A program made the translations under genes and the position numbers. From Eubacterium barkeri (GTDB lineage: Bacteria > Bacillota > Clostridia > Eubacteriales > Eubacteriaceae): a DNA stretch of 64,000 nt. The notes beneath the pieces are model-generated. The model searched no databases. It saw only the letters and a list, made by a program, of their open reading frames with translations, and had not been told where the DNA came from. Below, piece by piece: positions 40,902-49,278 of this stretch (its first letter is position 1; each line of letters starts with the position of its first letter). The DNA lies in NCBI RefSeq assembly GCF_900107125.1, contig NZ_FNOU01000005.1, positions 62,001 through 126,000 on the forward strand, read 5' to 3'.

Positions 40902-41637
40902 TTTTCTCCTCCATTCCCATCCCCAGAAAAGCCTGCACCTCTGGAGACCAATCTTCTGTATAAAGTCTATGGCTTGGAACAATGCCGCAGAGGCGACCAC
41001 CCAACAGCACACCGATACGATCTGCTAAGGCCGCTGCCTCAATAAAATCATGGGTTACAAACACCACCGCACAGCCAAAGTCCTGCTTTATTTCCCGGAG
41101 CATCCTGTAGAAACCTTGTTTTGTCACAGGATCCAGTGCTGAAAAGGGCTCATCCAAAAGGAGCAGGGGCGGCCTGGTGATCAGAGCCCGGGCCAGGGCC
41201 ACCCGTTGTCCTTCCCCGCCACTGAGTGTTCCCGGGTACTGCCCAAGCACGTGGGTGATGCCAAAGCGATTGGCAATTTCTTCAATCCCTTTCCGAATCT
41301 CCTTTTTCGACAGGCCCCTCATTTTAAGGCCGTAGCCGATATTTGCCTCTGCAGTAAGGTGTGGAAACAGGCTGTAGTCCTGATACAAATAACCAATATT
41401 TCGGGCGTAAAGTGGTATTTGTTGAATCTCAATCCCTCCATACCGGACTTCCCCGGAAGATGGTGTGGTGAACCCGACAATGGTCTCAAGGAGCATGGTT
41501 TTTCCTGCCCCGGTTTTCCCAATGATCGCCAAAATCTCCCCGGCATGAATCGTGAAGTGGATATCCTTCAGGCAAAAATCCCCTCGGGAGAGATTCAATC
41601 CCCGGACATCAACCAGTGGCTCCTTAGATTTCTCCAT
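40858..41637 (-). CDS. Molybdate/tungstate-type ABC transporter ATPase
   Basis: The product has 259 residues from the ATG at 41637 (GGGGAGG upstream). Walker A GKTGAGKTM, Q-loop YQDYSLFPHLT, signature LSGGEGQRVALARAL (Glu-Gly in place of Gln-Gln), Walker B LLLLDEPFSALDP, H-loop VTHDFIEAAALAD. The sequence belongs to the MalK/ModC-like group but ends soon after the core domain, so it lacks the MOP regulatory domain of many ModC proteins. It overlaps the permease and DUF364 genes. Confidence 0.88.
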   Translation of the reverse strand: MEKSKEPLVDVRGLNLSRGDFCLKDIHFTIHAGEILAIIGKTGAGKTMLLETIVGFTTPSSGEVRYGGIEIQQIPLYARNIGYLYQDYSLFPHLTAEANIGYGLKMRGLSKKEIRKGIEEIANRFGITHVLGQYPGTLSGGEGQRVALARALITRPPLLLLDEPFSALDPVTKQGFYRMLREIKQDFGCAVVFVTHDFIEAAALADRIGVLLGGRLCGIVPSHRLYTEDWSPEVQAFLGMGMEEKNDKKTIVPKAKDCV

Positions 41638-42433
41638 ATCGTCCTCCCCATCCCTTTGATCCGGTAAGGGTGTTCGCAATCGTTAAGGAAATACCTGAGA
41701 TCACCAACAGGATGAAAGCACTGGCCAGGGCCGCACCTAAATTATTTGTACTGACATTGAGATAAATACTGGCCGGTAGTGTTTCTGTCTTCATACGTGT
41801 AATGCCAACTAACATTAGCGTTGCCCCAAATTCCCCAAGAGCCCGGGACCAAACCAGAATAAAGGCTGAAATGAGCGTATTTTTACACAGGGGCAAAAGC
41901 ACCGTGACAAAACACTGCCCTGGCGTTGCCCCCAAAAGCCCTGCAGCCCGCTCTAACTTAGGGTCCACACCACTAAAAGCCGTCACCACCAGCTTGATGG
42001 CAAAGGGTAAATTAACGGCCAGCTGGGCTACAACAATTCCGTTTTGATTAAACACCACCGGGAATCCCGCTTCCTTCAACGCCTTCCCCACTGGTGATGC
42101 AAAAATAATAAGGAGGCTCAGCCCTAAAACTATATATGGAAGGGACAACGTCAGCTCTAAAATAACCTCCACCACCGGACGAAGGGGAATGTGGATTCGC
42201 GTAAGGGCATAGGCTGTGGGAATGGCCAGCACAAAACAAATCAGGCTGGATACGGACGCCGTCCGAATACTCAGTCCAATGGCAAAAAGGGTCTCGGCAT
42301 CAAAGAGGCATTCCCCTAAGCTAGAAGCCCCCCGAAGGGCAATGACAAGGACATTTCCCCCGATAAAAAGAATAGACAGGAGGGTTGCCACTAAACAGAT
42401 TCCTGAAAATCTGAAGTTTTTCAGATGCCTCAT
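41624..42433 (-). CDS. modB: Molybdate/tungstate-type ABC transporter permease
   Basis: The product has 269 residues with six membrane helices. The cytoplasmic EAA loop reads ERAAGLLGATPGQCFVTVLL and is followed by SRALGEFGATLMLVG, the strongly conserved ModB/WtpB signature. SLPYIVLGLSLLIIF and QLAVNLPFAIKLV also fit. Overlaps the binding-protein gene by 4 bases and the ATPase gene by 14. Whether molybdate or tungstate is preferred cannot be judged from the permease. Confidence 0.9.
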   Translation of the reverse strand: MRHLKNFRFSGICLVATLLSILFIGGNVLVIALRGASSLGECLFDAETLFAIGLSIRTASVSSLICFVLAIPTAYALTRIHIPLRPVVEVILELTLSLPYIVLGLSLLIIFASPVGKALKEAGFPVVFNQNGIVVAQLAVNLPFAIKLVVTAFSGVDPKLERAAGLLGATPGQCFVTVLLPLCKNTLISAFILVWSRALGEFGATLMLVGITRMKTETLPASIYLNVSTNNLGAALASAFILLVISGISLTIANTLTGSKGWGGRYGEI

Positions 42434-43197
42434 TGCAGGACTTCGTATCCAAAGGCGTTCCAGATCCCGTGTACTGTATCACTGACCAGAAATTCACTGA
42501 AGGTATCCGCCGCCTTGTTATCCGTATTAAAATTCAAACGTGCCGCCGGAATGGTCTTGGTGTATGGGTCCAGATCGGTGGTTTCGCAGATTTCCACACT
42601 ATCCACATTACAATTTTCTTTCCATACAATGGTGGCATCGGCTTCTCCTGCGGCAATAACGGTAGCCAGTTGAGGGGCTGTCGTCGTTGTCGCGACCAGC
42701 GTAACGGTATTCGCCACGCCAAAATCGACAAATGCTTTCTTAGCGATTTTACCAATGGGGGTTGATTCCGGATCCCCGATAACCGTTGTGATGCCTTCCT
42801 TCCCTAAGTCCCCAATACCGGTAATCCCCTTGGGATTGCCCTTGGCCACTGCTAAAACGGGAATATGTTTCACTAAATCCACACTGCTTTCAACGTATTG
42901 ACCCACAGGTTTTACCTCTTCCCCAGAACCAGCAATAAAGAAATCCCCTTCTTTCGATTCATTAATCTGGGTCTGAATCTGCGCTGCATTGGCAAAGGTG
43001 ACGTTCATCTCACAGCCGGTTTCTTCCTTGAAGGCATCCGCAATCTTTTGAAAGGGCTCTTTCATTCCTGCCCCGCAGTAAATCAGTAAGGATTGACCCG
43101 CCAACTCATTTTTTTTAGCCCTTTCACCGCTGATACACCCAGACATGCCCAAGGCCAAACATACCGCCAACATCACCACCAAAAATTTCTTTTTCAT
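42430..43197 (-). CDS. modA: Molybdate/tungstate-binding lipoprotein (ModA/WtpA type)
   Basis: The product has 255 residues from the ATG at 43197 with GGAGG; an in-frame ATG at 43239 lies in the operator. Signal peptide ending in lipobox MSGC. The mature protein is a type II periplasmic-binding fold: SLLIYCGAGMKEPFQKIADA, GDFFIAGSGEEV, VLAVAKGNPKGI, GDPESTPIGKIAKKAF, AGEADATIVWKEN. This is the ModA-like oxyanion group; the exact anion is uncertain. First gene of a four-gene operon ending with DUF364. Confidence 0.87.
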   Translation of the reverse strand: MKKKFLVVMLAVCLALGMSGCISGERAKKNELAGQSLLIYCGAGMKEPFQKIADAFKEETGCEMNVTFANAAQIQTQINESKEGDFFIAGSGEEVKPVGQYVESSVDLVKHIPVLAVAKGNPKGITGIGDLGKEGITTVIGDPESTPIGKIAKKAFVDFGVANTVTLVATTTTAPQLATVIAAGEADATIVWKENCNVDSVEICETTDLDPYTKTIPAARLNFNTDNKAADTFSEFLVSDTVHGIWNAFGYEVLQ

Positions 43198-43218
43198 AAT
43201 ACAAGCCTCCCGCTTTCT

Positions 43219-43254
43219 ATTTATCAAGTTATTTTTCAAAATAACTCGATAAAT
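43219..43254. promoter_or_regulatory. Long palindrome (operator or leader hairpin) before modA
   Basis: A near-perfect inverted repeat of 16-base arms (ATTTATCAAGTTATTTT with one mismatch against its partner, 3-base loop) between the -10 box and the modA ribosome site. The placement over the start of transcription suggests an operator for an oxyanion regulator (ModE/TunR-like); without a GC-rich stem or T tract it is not a terminator. Confidence 0.6.
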
Positions 43255-43256
43255 TC

Positions 43257-43285
43257 ATTGTAACATCATAATATTTTTTTTGCAA
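43257..43285 (-). promoter_or_regulatory. Promoter of the modABC-DUF364 operon
   Basis: TTGCAA (43280-43285) and TACAAT (43257-43262) on the minus strand with a 17-base spacer, directly upstream of the palindrome. Confidence 0.75.
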
Positions 43286-43365
43286 CCGCTGATATTTGTT
43301 TATCATGTTTATTCAATTTAAGTATTCCAGAGTATCATAACCACATTACACAACAGGAGGTCGCC

Positions 43366-45099
43366 ATGGTTAAGCAGCTTTCCGGCTCTATTCGGGAATT
43401 TAAAGGGGATTCGATCCTATCGCCCCTCTTGGTCACCCTGGAGGCTATCCTCGAGGCATTGGTTCCCTTCTTTATGGCAAACCTTATTGATACCGGGCTG
43501 AATCACGGTGATATCACTGCCATTATAACCTACGGCCTGGCCATGGTACTCTCTGCCCTCATCGCTCTGCTCCTTGGCATTTTCTCAGGGCACATCGCCG
43601 CCCGGGCTGCTGCGGGCTTTGCCCATAACCTACGCCATGATTTATTCCATCACATCCAGGGTTTTTCCTTTTATACTATTAACCGCTTTACCAACGCCAG
43701 CCTCATTACCCGAATGACCACCGATGTCACCAATGTCCAAAATGCCTATATGCTCCTGATTCGGGTACTGGTCCGCTCTCCCATGGTCTTTCTGGTCTGT
43801 TTGATCCTCTGCCTTAATCTCAATTTTCAACTGGGTATCCTCTTTTTAGGTGCTTCACCGTTTATTCTTCTTGGGCTTTTGATCATCATCCGAAGGGCCT
43901 CACCCCTTTTTAATGCCGTCTATGAGAAATACGATCAGCTCAACCATCTGGTCCAGGAAAACCTCAATGCCATTGACGTCGTTAAATCTTTCGCCCAGGA
44001 AGATGCTGAAATTCACCGTTTTAAAAAAATTTCCCAGGATATAACCCATTATTTTAGCCAGGCAAAACATATCATGTCCTACAATACCCCCCTGATCCAA
44101 TCCCTCATGTACCTCTGTACCATGGCTATAGCCTGGCTGGGTGCTCATCTTATTGTCGCGGGCAGTCTGAGTACAGGTGATCTGGCCAGCCTCATCATGT
44201 ACACGGCTCAGATGATTACCAGCCTTACCAATATTTCTTCCGCACTGGCCATCCTCACCATCGCAGGGACTTCGGCCAATCGCATTGCGGAGGTCCTTTG
44301 CGATGACAGCCAGCTGGCAGTGGCTGACCCTCCAGCCCCTTTTACTGCTGATGGCTCCATCCGCTTTGAACACGTCAGCTTTAGCTATACCCAGGATCCT
44401 GAACACTCCAGCCTGTCGGACATTGATTTCTTTGTCAGCCCTGGTGAAGCCATCGGCATCATCGGAGAAACCGGCAGTGGAAAATCGACGCTGGCCCACC
44501 TCATCCCCCGCCTGTACGATGTCACCCAGGGGACCCTTCTGGTGGGAGGCACCGATGTACGACAGGTGGATTTAAAAGCCCTGCGGAAATCCATTGCCAT
44601 TGTTCTTCAAAAAAACGTCCTCTTTTCCGGAAGCATCAAAGAAAACCTGCTCTGGGGGAATCCCCAGGCCAGCGATGACGAGATTTCAAGGGTTTGTCAT
44701 CTGGCCTGTGCGGACACCTTCATCGAAGCGCTCCCCCTGGGGTACCATACCTTTCTCAAGCAAGGGGGGACCAATTTATCCGAGGGGCAGCGTCAGCGGA
44801 TCTGTATTGCCCGGGCTTTCCTGGCCAAACCTAAGATTCTGATTCTGGATGATGCCACCGCTGCCCTGGACGATAATACCGATGCGGCCATCCAACAGGC
44901 CTTTCGCCGTTATCTGCCCAACACCACCAAATTCGTCATCACCCAACGCATTCGCTCCATTCAGGATGCCGACCGCATTCTTGTCCTAAAAAACGGGAAG
45001 ATGGATGCCCTGGGAACCCATCGCGATCTGTTGGCCCATAATACCATTTACAGCCAAATGGCGGCCGAACAGCAAAGGAGTTGCCATGAAACAGCATAA
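43366..45099 (+). CDS. ABC exporter paralogue, half-transporter A (degenerate ATPase site)
   Basis: The product has 577 residues and is clearly paralogous to the 36451 gene over its whole length (shared IREFKGDSILSPLLVTLEAIL-like start, shared THMTTDVTNVQNAYM-like region). Walker A GETGSGKST is intact, signature LSEGQRQR lacks the second Gly, Walker B ends LILDDATAALD (Asp for Glu), and the H-loop position is Gln (VITQRIRSI). GGAGG precedes the ATG. No MarR gene accompanies this copy and no GTTAG operator was found before it. It overlaps its partner by 14 bases. Confidence 0.9.
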   Translation: MVKQLSGSIREFKGDSILSPLLVTLEAILEALVPFFMANLIDTGLNHGDITAIITYGLAMVLSALIALLLGIFSGHIAARAAAGFAHNLRHDLFHHIQGFSFYTINRFTNASLITRMTTDVTNVQNAYMLLIRVLVRSPMVFLVCLILCLNLNFQLGILFLGASPFILLGLLIIIRRASPLFNAVYEKYDQLNHLVQENLNAIDVVKSFAQEDAEIHRFKKISQDITHYFSQAKHIMSYNTPLIQSLMYLCTMAIAWLGAHLIVAGSLSTGDLASLIMYTAQMITSLTNISSALAILTIAGTSANRIAEVLCDDSQLAVADPPAPFTADGSIRFEHVSFSYTQDPEHSSLSDIDFFVSPGEAIGIIGETGSGKSTLAHLIPRLYDVTQGTLLVGGTDVRQVDLKALRKSIAIVLQKNVLFSGSIKENLLWGNPQASDDEISRVCHLACADTFIEALPLGYHTFLKQGGTNLSEGQRQRICIARAFLAKPKILILDDATAALDDNTDAAIQQAFRRYLPNTTKFVITQRIRSIQDADRILVLKNGKMDALGTHRDLLAHNTIYSQMAAEQQRSCHETA

Positions 45100-46915
45100 A
45101 ACCGTCTCCTTAAAGGCCCTTCGGGAAATGGACGGCCCCACCCTTCGACGACTTTTCGCTTATATCCGAAGGGCATATTGGGGCCGATTTATCGCCGTTA
45201 TCCTTTTAGTCACCCTCAGTGCCATTACCAATGTGTTAAGTGCCCTCTATATCGGGGATGTCATTGACCATTACATCACCCCCCTTTTATCCCAAAGCAC
45301 ACCCAATTTTGGACCGCTGCTCATGGCCACAGCCGTCATTGGCGGCATTTATTTCCTAGGCGTTTTCGCAACCCTCTACAGCGGACGTTTTATGGTTAAA
45401 ATTACCCAGGGTATCATGCAAACCATTCGTGATGAGCTTTTCACCCATATGGAACATTTGCCCATGGCTTATTTTGACCATCATCCCCGGGGCGACGTTA
45501 TGAGCCACTACACCACCGATACCGATGCCCTCCGGGAGATGCTTTCCCAAAGTGTTGTTGATGGGCTTACCATGATCGTGACGATTATCTTCGTTTTTAC
45601 ATCGATGGTTTTTATCAGCATACCATTAACCCTTCTTGTCCTTGTGACACTGTTACTCATTTTCTGGCTGAACCGAATGATTGAAGGTGCCGGCAGCCAC
45701 TATTTTATCAAGCAGCAAGATTCCCTGGCCGATATTGATAGTACCATTGAAGAAATGCTCCATGGAGAAATGATTATTAAGGTTTTTGGTCGGGAAGAGG
45801 CGGTAGAAAGGGATTTTGCTCAGAAAAACGACACGCTTTTTAGGCAAAGTACCCTTGCCAATACCACCGGAAATTTAATGGAACCCCTCATTGACAACGG
45901 GGTGAATATTCAGTATGCTCTGGTGGCCATGGTGGGAGGATGCCTCATACTGACGGGAATCAGCCCCCTCTCCCTGGGGGCATTGGTGTCTTTTATCGCC
46001 TTGACCCACAAATTCCTCAATCCAGTGGATGCTTTGGGTGAGCAGATGAATGCCATGGTGACTGCCATGGCTGGGGCTAAACGTATTTTTGATTTAATGG
46101 ATATTCCCCTTCAGGGGACAGGTGGTGCCCCCCTTAAACAGCCCATCCAAGGGCATTTGGCGTTTAAGGATGTTTCCTTTGGCTATATCCCGGGACAGTG
46201 TGTTCTTTCCCATATCGATTTAGCAATAGAAAGTGGCCAGAAGGTAGCCATCGTCGGAACCAGTGGTTCAGGAAAAAGTACCCTTATTAAACTCCTCAAC
46301 CGATTTTATCCCGTTGCTCAAGGAAGCATCAGCTGTGACGGTCAGAACCTATCCGCCCTCCAGCTCGAACCACTGCGACGCTCCATGGGAACCGTTCTCC
46401 AGGATACCCACCTTTTCTCCGGAACGGTTCGGGATAATATTCGATATGGAAACCCCAAGGCCACCCAGGCCGAGGTTGAAAATGCAGCCAGATTAGCCTG
46501 TGCCCATGATTTTATTACACGCCTTCCCCAAGGGTACGACACCCCTTTAGATCGTGCAGGATTACCCCTTTCCCTGGGACAGCGTCAGCTCCTGACCATC
46601 GCCCGGGCCCTGGCCACCCGTCCACCCCTTTTGGTTCTGGATGATGCCACCGCCAGCACTGATACCCTTACAGAAGCCCGAATCTGGGATAACTTACGCC
46701 AAAGCATGGCAAAACAGACCCTTATCCTTATTGCCAAGCGTCTGGATACAATTATGGATTCGGATATGATTTATGTGATGGATGGGGGGAAAATCGTTGA
46801 AGCGGGAAACCACGGCACACTAATGGCAAAAAAGGGCTTATATTATACCCTTTTCCTGAAAAATGGCGATTCTAATGAAAAGCCTTACACCGATTCCAGA
46901 GAGAGAATCAGTTGA
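45086..46915 (+). CDS. ABC exporter paralogue, half-transporter B (catalytic Glu and H-loop His missing)
   Basis: The product has 609 residues from the ATG at 45086, which has AAAGGAG; paralogous to the 38177 gene. Six-helix membrane domain and nucleotide-binding domain with Walker A GTSGSGKST, signature LSLGQRQL, Walker B ending LVLDDATASTD (Asp where its paralogue has Glu) and H-loop LIAKRLDTI (Lys for His). With its partner also lacking Glu, neither composite site of this heterodimer has the standard catalytic residues. The reading frame is intact, so the protein is made but may hydrolyse ATP poorly or by another base. The tail is Ser/Arg-rich. Confidence 0.9.
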   Translation: MKQHKTVSLKALREMDGPTLRRLFAYIRRAYWGRFIAVILLVTLSAITNVLSALYIGDVIDHYITPLLSQSTPNFGPLLMATAVIGGIYFLGVFATLYSGRFMVKITQGIMQTIRDELFTHMEHLPMAYFDHHPRGDVMSHYTTDTDALREMLSQSVVDGLTMIVTIIFVFTSMVFISIPLTLLVLVTLLLIFWLNRMIEGAGSHYFIKQQDSLADIDSTIEEMLHGEMIIKVFGREEAVERDFAQKNDTLFRQSTLANTTGNLMEPLIDNGVNIQYALVAMVGGCLILTGISPLSLGALVSFIALTHKFLNPVDALGEQMNAMVTAMAGAKRIFDLMDIPLQGTGGAPLKQPIQGHLAFKDVSFGYIPGQCVLSHIDLAIESGQKVAIVGTSGSGKSTLIKLLNRFYPVAQGSISCDGQNLSALQLEPLRRSMGTVLQDTHLFSGTVRDNIRYGNPKATQAEVENAARLACAHDFITRLPQGYDTPLDRAGLPLSLGQRQLLTIARALATRPPLLVLDDATASTDTLTEARIWDNLRQSMAKQTLILIAKRLDTIMDSDMIYVMDGGKIVEAGNHGTLMAKKGLYYTLFLKNGDSNEKPYTDSRERIS

Positions 46916-46940
46916 CCTTCTTGCCTAAATGTGCTATTAT
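46912..46940 (+). promoter_or_regulatory. Promoter of the AraD-like gene
   Basis: TTGACC (46912-46917) and TATTAT (46935-46940), 17-base spacer, overlapping the stop codon of the ABC exporter gene. Confidence 0.7.
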
Positions 46941-46998
46941 ACGAACAAATAAAACATTTTTCAAACATTCTATTGGAAATTGAGAAAAGAGGATTGTG

Positions 46999-47688
46999 AT
47001 GCTGGACGATTTTAAACAAGAGGTCTACTCCGCCAATATGCTGCTGCCAAAATACGGATTAGTCACCTTTACCTGGGGCAACGTCTCGGGTTTTGATGCA
47101 GACAGCGGACTGGTGGTCATCAAGCCCTCTGGCGTGGCCTACGATGCTTTAAAACCTGAGGATATGGTCGTTGTTGATTTAGAGGGTAAAATTGTCGATG
47201 GTAAGCTGAAGCCTTCCTCCGATACGGATACCCACCTTGAGATTTACCGAAACTTCAAGGGAATCCAGGGGGTCGTGCACACCCATTCTCCCTGGGCCAC
47301 CAGCTTTGCCCAGGCCGGACGCCCCATCGTGGCCTACGGAACCACCCATGCCGATTATTTCTCAGGGAATATTCCCTGCTCCCGGGATTTAACACCAGAG
47401 GAGATCAAAGGAGATTATGAGCGCAATACGGGCTCCGTTATTATCGAAACCTTTGAAAACCTTAATCCCAGCTATATTCCAGGAGTCCTGATTAAAAGCC
47501 ATGGTCCCTTTGCCTGGGGATGCGATGCCCAAAATGCAGTGCACAATGCCGTGGTTATGGAAGAGGTGGCTAAAATGGCCTACCATACCGAGATGATGAT
47601 GGGAAAAGACCCCCAGCCCATGGCTGAGATTCTCCTTCAAAAGCATTTCTATCGCAAGCATGGGGACCATGCGTACTACGGACAATAA
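46999..47688 (+). CDS. araD: L-ribulose-5-phosphate 4-epimerase / class II aldolase family
   Basis: A 229-residue zinc enzyme of the AraD/FucA family. Substrate-phosphate loops GNVSG and KPSGVAYD, zinc ligands in [17 protein letters not shown] and [10 protein letters not shown], and the AraD-specific [17 protein letters not shown] with DYERNTG identify it as the epimerase that interconverts L-ribulose-5-P and D-xylulose-5-P. No araA or araB is nearby. ATG at 46999 follows AAAAGAGGATT; a GTG one codon earlier is possible. It is transcribed alone between a promoter and a terminator. Confidence 0.88.
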   Translation: MLDDFKQEVYSANMLLPKYGLVTFTWGNVSGFDADSGLVVIKPSGVAYDALKPEDMVVVDLEGKIVDGKLKPSSDTDTHLEIYRNFKGIQGVVHTHSPWATSFAQAGRPIVAYGTTHADYFSGNIPCSRDLTPEEIKGDYERNTGSVIIETFENLNPSYIPGVLIKSHGPFAWGCDAQNAVHNAVVMEEVAKMAYHTEMMMGKDPQPMAEILLQKHFYRKHGDHAYYGQ

Positions 47689-47696
47689 GGCCAAAT

Positions 47697-47739
47697 AAAA
47701 GCCCTCAATCCATGCTTTACGGTGGATTGAGGGCTTTTT
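47697..47739 (+). terminator. Bidirectional terminator between araD and the DnaJ-like gene
   Basis: AAAAGCCCTCAATCC and GGATTGAGGGCTTTTT arms with an 11-base loop. A and T tracts on both sides let it stop araD transcription from the left and the chaperone operon from the right. Confidence 0.9.
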
Positions 47740-47750
47740 AAATTTCTATT

Positions 47751-48404
47751 CTAAAAGGGCCGCATACAACAGATTGGACCAAAACACATCTGGGACAGGC
47801 ACAGTCCGGTGCAGCACAGATTCATGGCCATGGCCGAACCGCCATAACTTTGAGCCTGACGCTGATAGGCCTGGCCACCATTTTGAATCTGATCTAAAAT
47901 CTGGCGGTATTCCCCATTTCCCGGTTCCATCTCCACCGCCCGGCCGGCATGTTCCATAGCGGTAATCCGGTTCCCTGTATTGTAATTGGCAATGGCGCTT
48001 AAGGCATACCATTGAGCCGTCCGATTCCTCACCTGGTTCAGAAGCTGAAGGGCCTGAACATATTGTCTGAGCTGGATTAAAAACTGGGCCATGGCCAGGG
48101 GATCCTGGGTGCCATAGCTACCGTATTCCTGATATCCGCCACCAAATCCGCCAAAGCCACCGGCGCTTTGCCCCTGGCTGTAGCCCTCTTCTGAATAATG
48201 GTATTCCCGCTGCCGCGTGACCGGATCGCCATTCTTAATCTGATCGAAGGCTTCGTTAACCGCGCTCATCTTTTGTGCAGCCACCGGATCATTGGGATTT
48301 AAGTCGGGATGATATTTTTTAGCCAGGCTTCGATAGGCCTTGGCAATCTCTTCTTCCGTGGCGTTTTCTGAAACGCCCAACACCTCATACGGGTTCTTTG
48401 TCAC
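47751..48404 (-). CDS. DnaJ-domain protein with TPR-like repeats and a Cys-rich tail
   Basis: The product has 217 residues. J domain at 3-60 with the HPD motif ([11 protein letters not shown]), a Gly/Tyr/Gln-rich linker ([17 protein letters not shown]), TPR-like helices (about 105-175; [18 protein letters not shown]), and a hydrophobic tail with seven cysteines in about 20 residues ([19 protein letters not shown]). It lacks the zinc-finger and client domains of full DnaJ. It overlaps the DUF5685 gene by 4 bases and should act as co-chaperone for the Hsp70 of the same operon. Confidence 0.88.
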   Translation of the reverse strand: MTKNPYEVLGVSENATEEEIAKAYRSLAKKYHPDLNPNDPVAAQKMSAVNEAFDQIKNGDPVTRQREYHYSEEGYSQGQSAGGFGGFGGGYQEYGSYGTQDPLAMAQFLIQLRQYVQALQLLNQVRNRTAQWYALSAIANYNTGNRITAMEHAGRAVEMEPGNGEYRQILDQIQNGGQAYQRQAQSYGGSAMAMNLCCTGLCLSQMCFGPICCMRPF

Positions 48405-49252
48405 TCTTCTTCACCTTTTTCTTTTTTGGCCCTCTGTTCCCCACGGCTTTCTTCAGGATGTGCCGAGGCATAAGGAATCCATACCCCTGAGTATAACACA
48501 TTTTTGATGATAGTGTCATTACGATTCGGAGGCAGTGCCCCATAGGCGGCGGTACAGTCTGATAACAGCATACTCAGTAGCGCCACCGGTTCCAGTTTGG
48601 TAATGGCCATTAGGGGATTGTAACGCTCTTTCTTTAAGTCTTCCTTTAAATCCATCACCGCATCCATGATGTAAATAAAGCGACCGAGAGCATCCCCAAA
48701 GCGCCGCAGCTCCGGGGCATTGGGAGAATCAGGGTCCATTACGAAGAGCTCCCCCATGATCCACCCAAAGACAGCAGCGGGTGCATCGGGGTTGGTTTCC
48801 CCAAGACGCTCCATCTCTCCCATCGCCTTAAGCCCCGCCTCAATGGACTGGCACTGTCTGTGCCAGCGGTTCGCTGCCCGGCGATAAGCCCGGCCAAAGA
48901 GCTTGGCCCCGCTCAACCCTGCGATTTTACGATCGTCCACCCAGTCATCCATACATTTATGCCAGGTGAGGGCAATATTCATATCTGCGGCGTAGGCCAT
49001 GGCCGGCCCTGTGATAAAGTCATGCCTTTTAGTGGGCTTCATCACACAGCGCTCCGCTCCAATGGCGCCCTCATCCCCGGTAAGTCCATCTAAAAACAGG
49101 GCTAAAAAGGTCATATCGTAGGACAGGGTGGTCCGGCAGTAGGCACCGTGTTCCACTCCCAGGCTGTGGCAAACCCCACAATAGTATTTTTCATATCGGG
49201 CCTGGTCCTCTTCCGATAAGGCCTCCCGATTAGCAACGACGTATCCAAACAT
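48401..49252 (-). CDS. DUF5685 family protein
   Basis: A 283-residue, mostly helical soluble protein. The N-terminus [20 protein letters not shown] followed by YCGVCHSLG (C-x2-C) and conserved [15 protein letters not shown] identify DUF5685, a Clostridia family of unknown function often found next to DnaJ-like genes. Further features are [23 protein letters not shown] and [20 protein letters not shown], an arrangement of acidic helices that recalls helical metal- or isoprenoid-binding proteins, though this is not demonstrated. The C-terminus is highly charged. It lies between the Hsp70 and DnaJ-like genes. Confidence 0.8.
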   Translation of the reverse strand: MFGYVVANREALSEEDQARYEKYYCGVCHSLGVEHGAYCRTTLSYDMTFLALFLDGLTGDEGAIGAERCVMKPTKRHDFITGPAMAYAADMNIALTWHKCMDDWVDDRKIAGLSGAKLFGRAYRRAANRWHRQCQSIEAGLKAMGEMERLGETNPDAPAAVFGWIMGELFVMDPDSPNAPELRRFGDALGRFIYIMDAVMDLKEDLKKERYNPLMAITKLEPVALLSMLLSDCTAAYGALPPNRNDTIIKNVLYSGVWIPYASAHPEESRGEQRAKKEKGEEE

Positions 49253-49278
49253 GGCTTCTCCTCATCCGACGGGTGATC

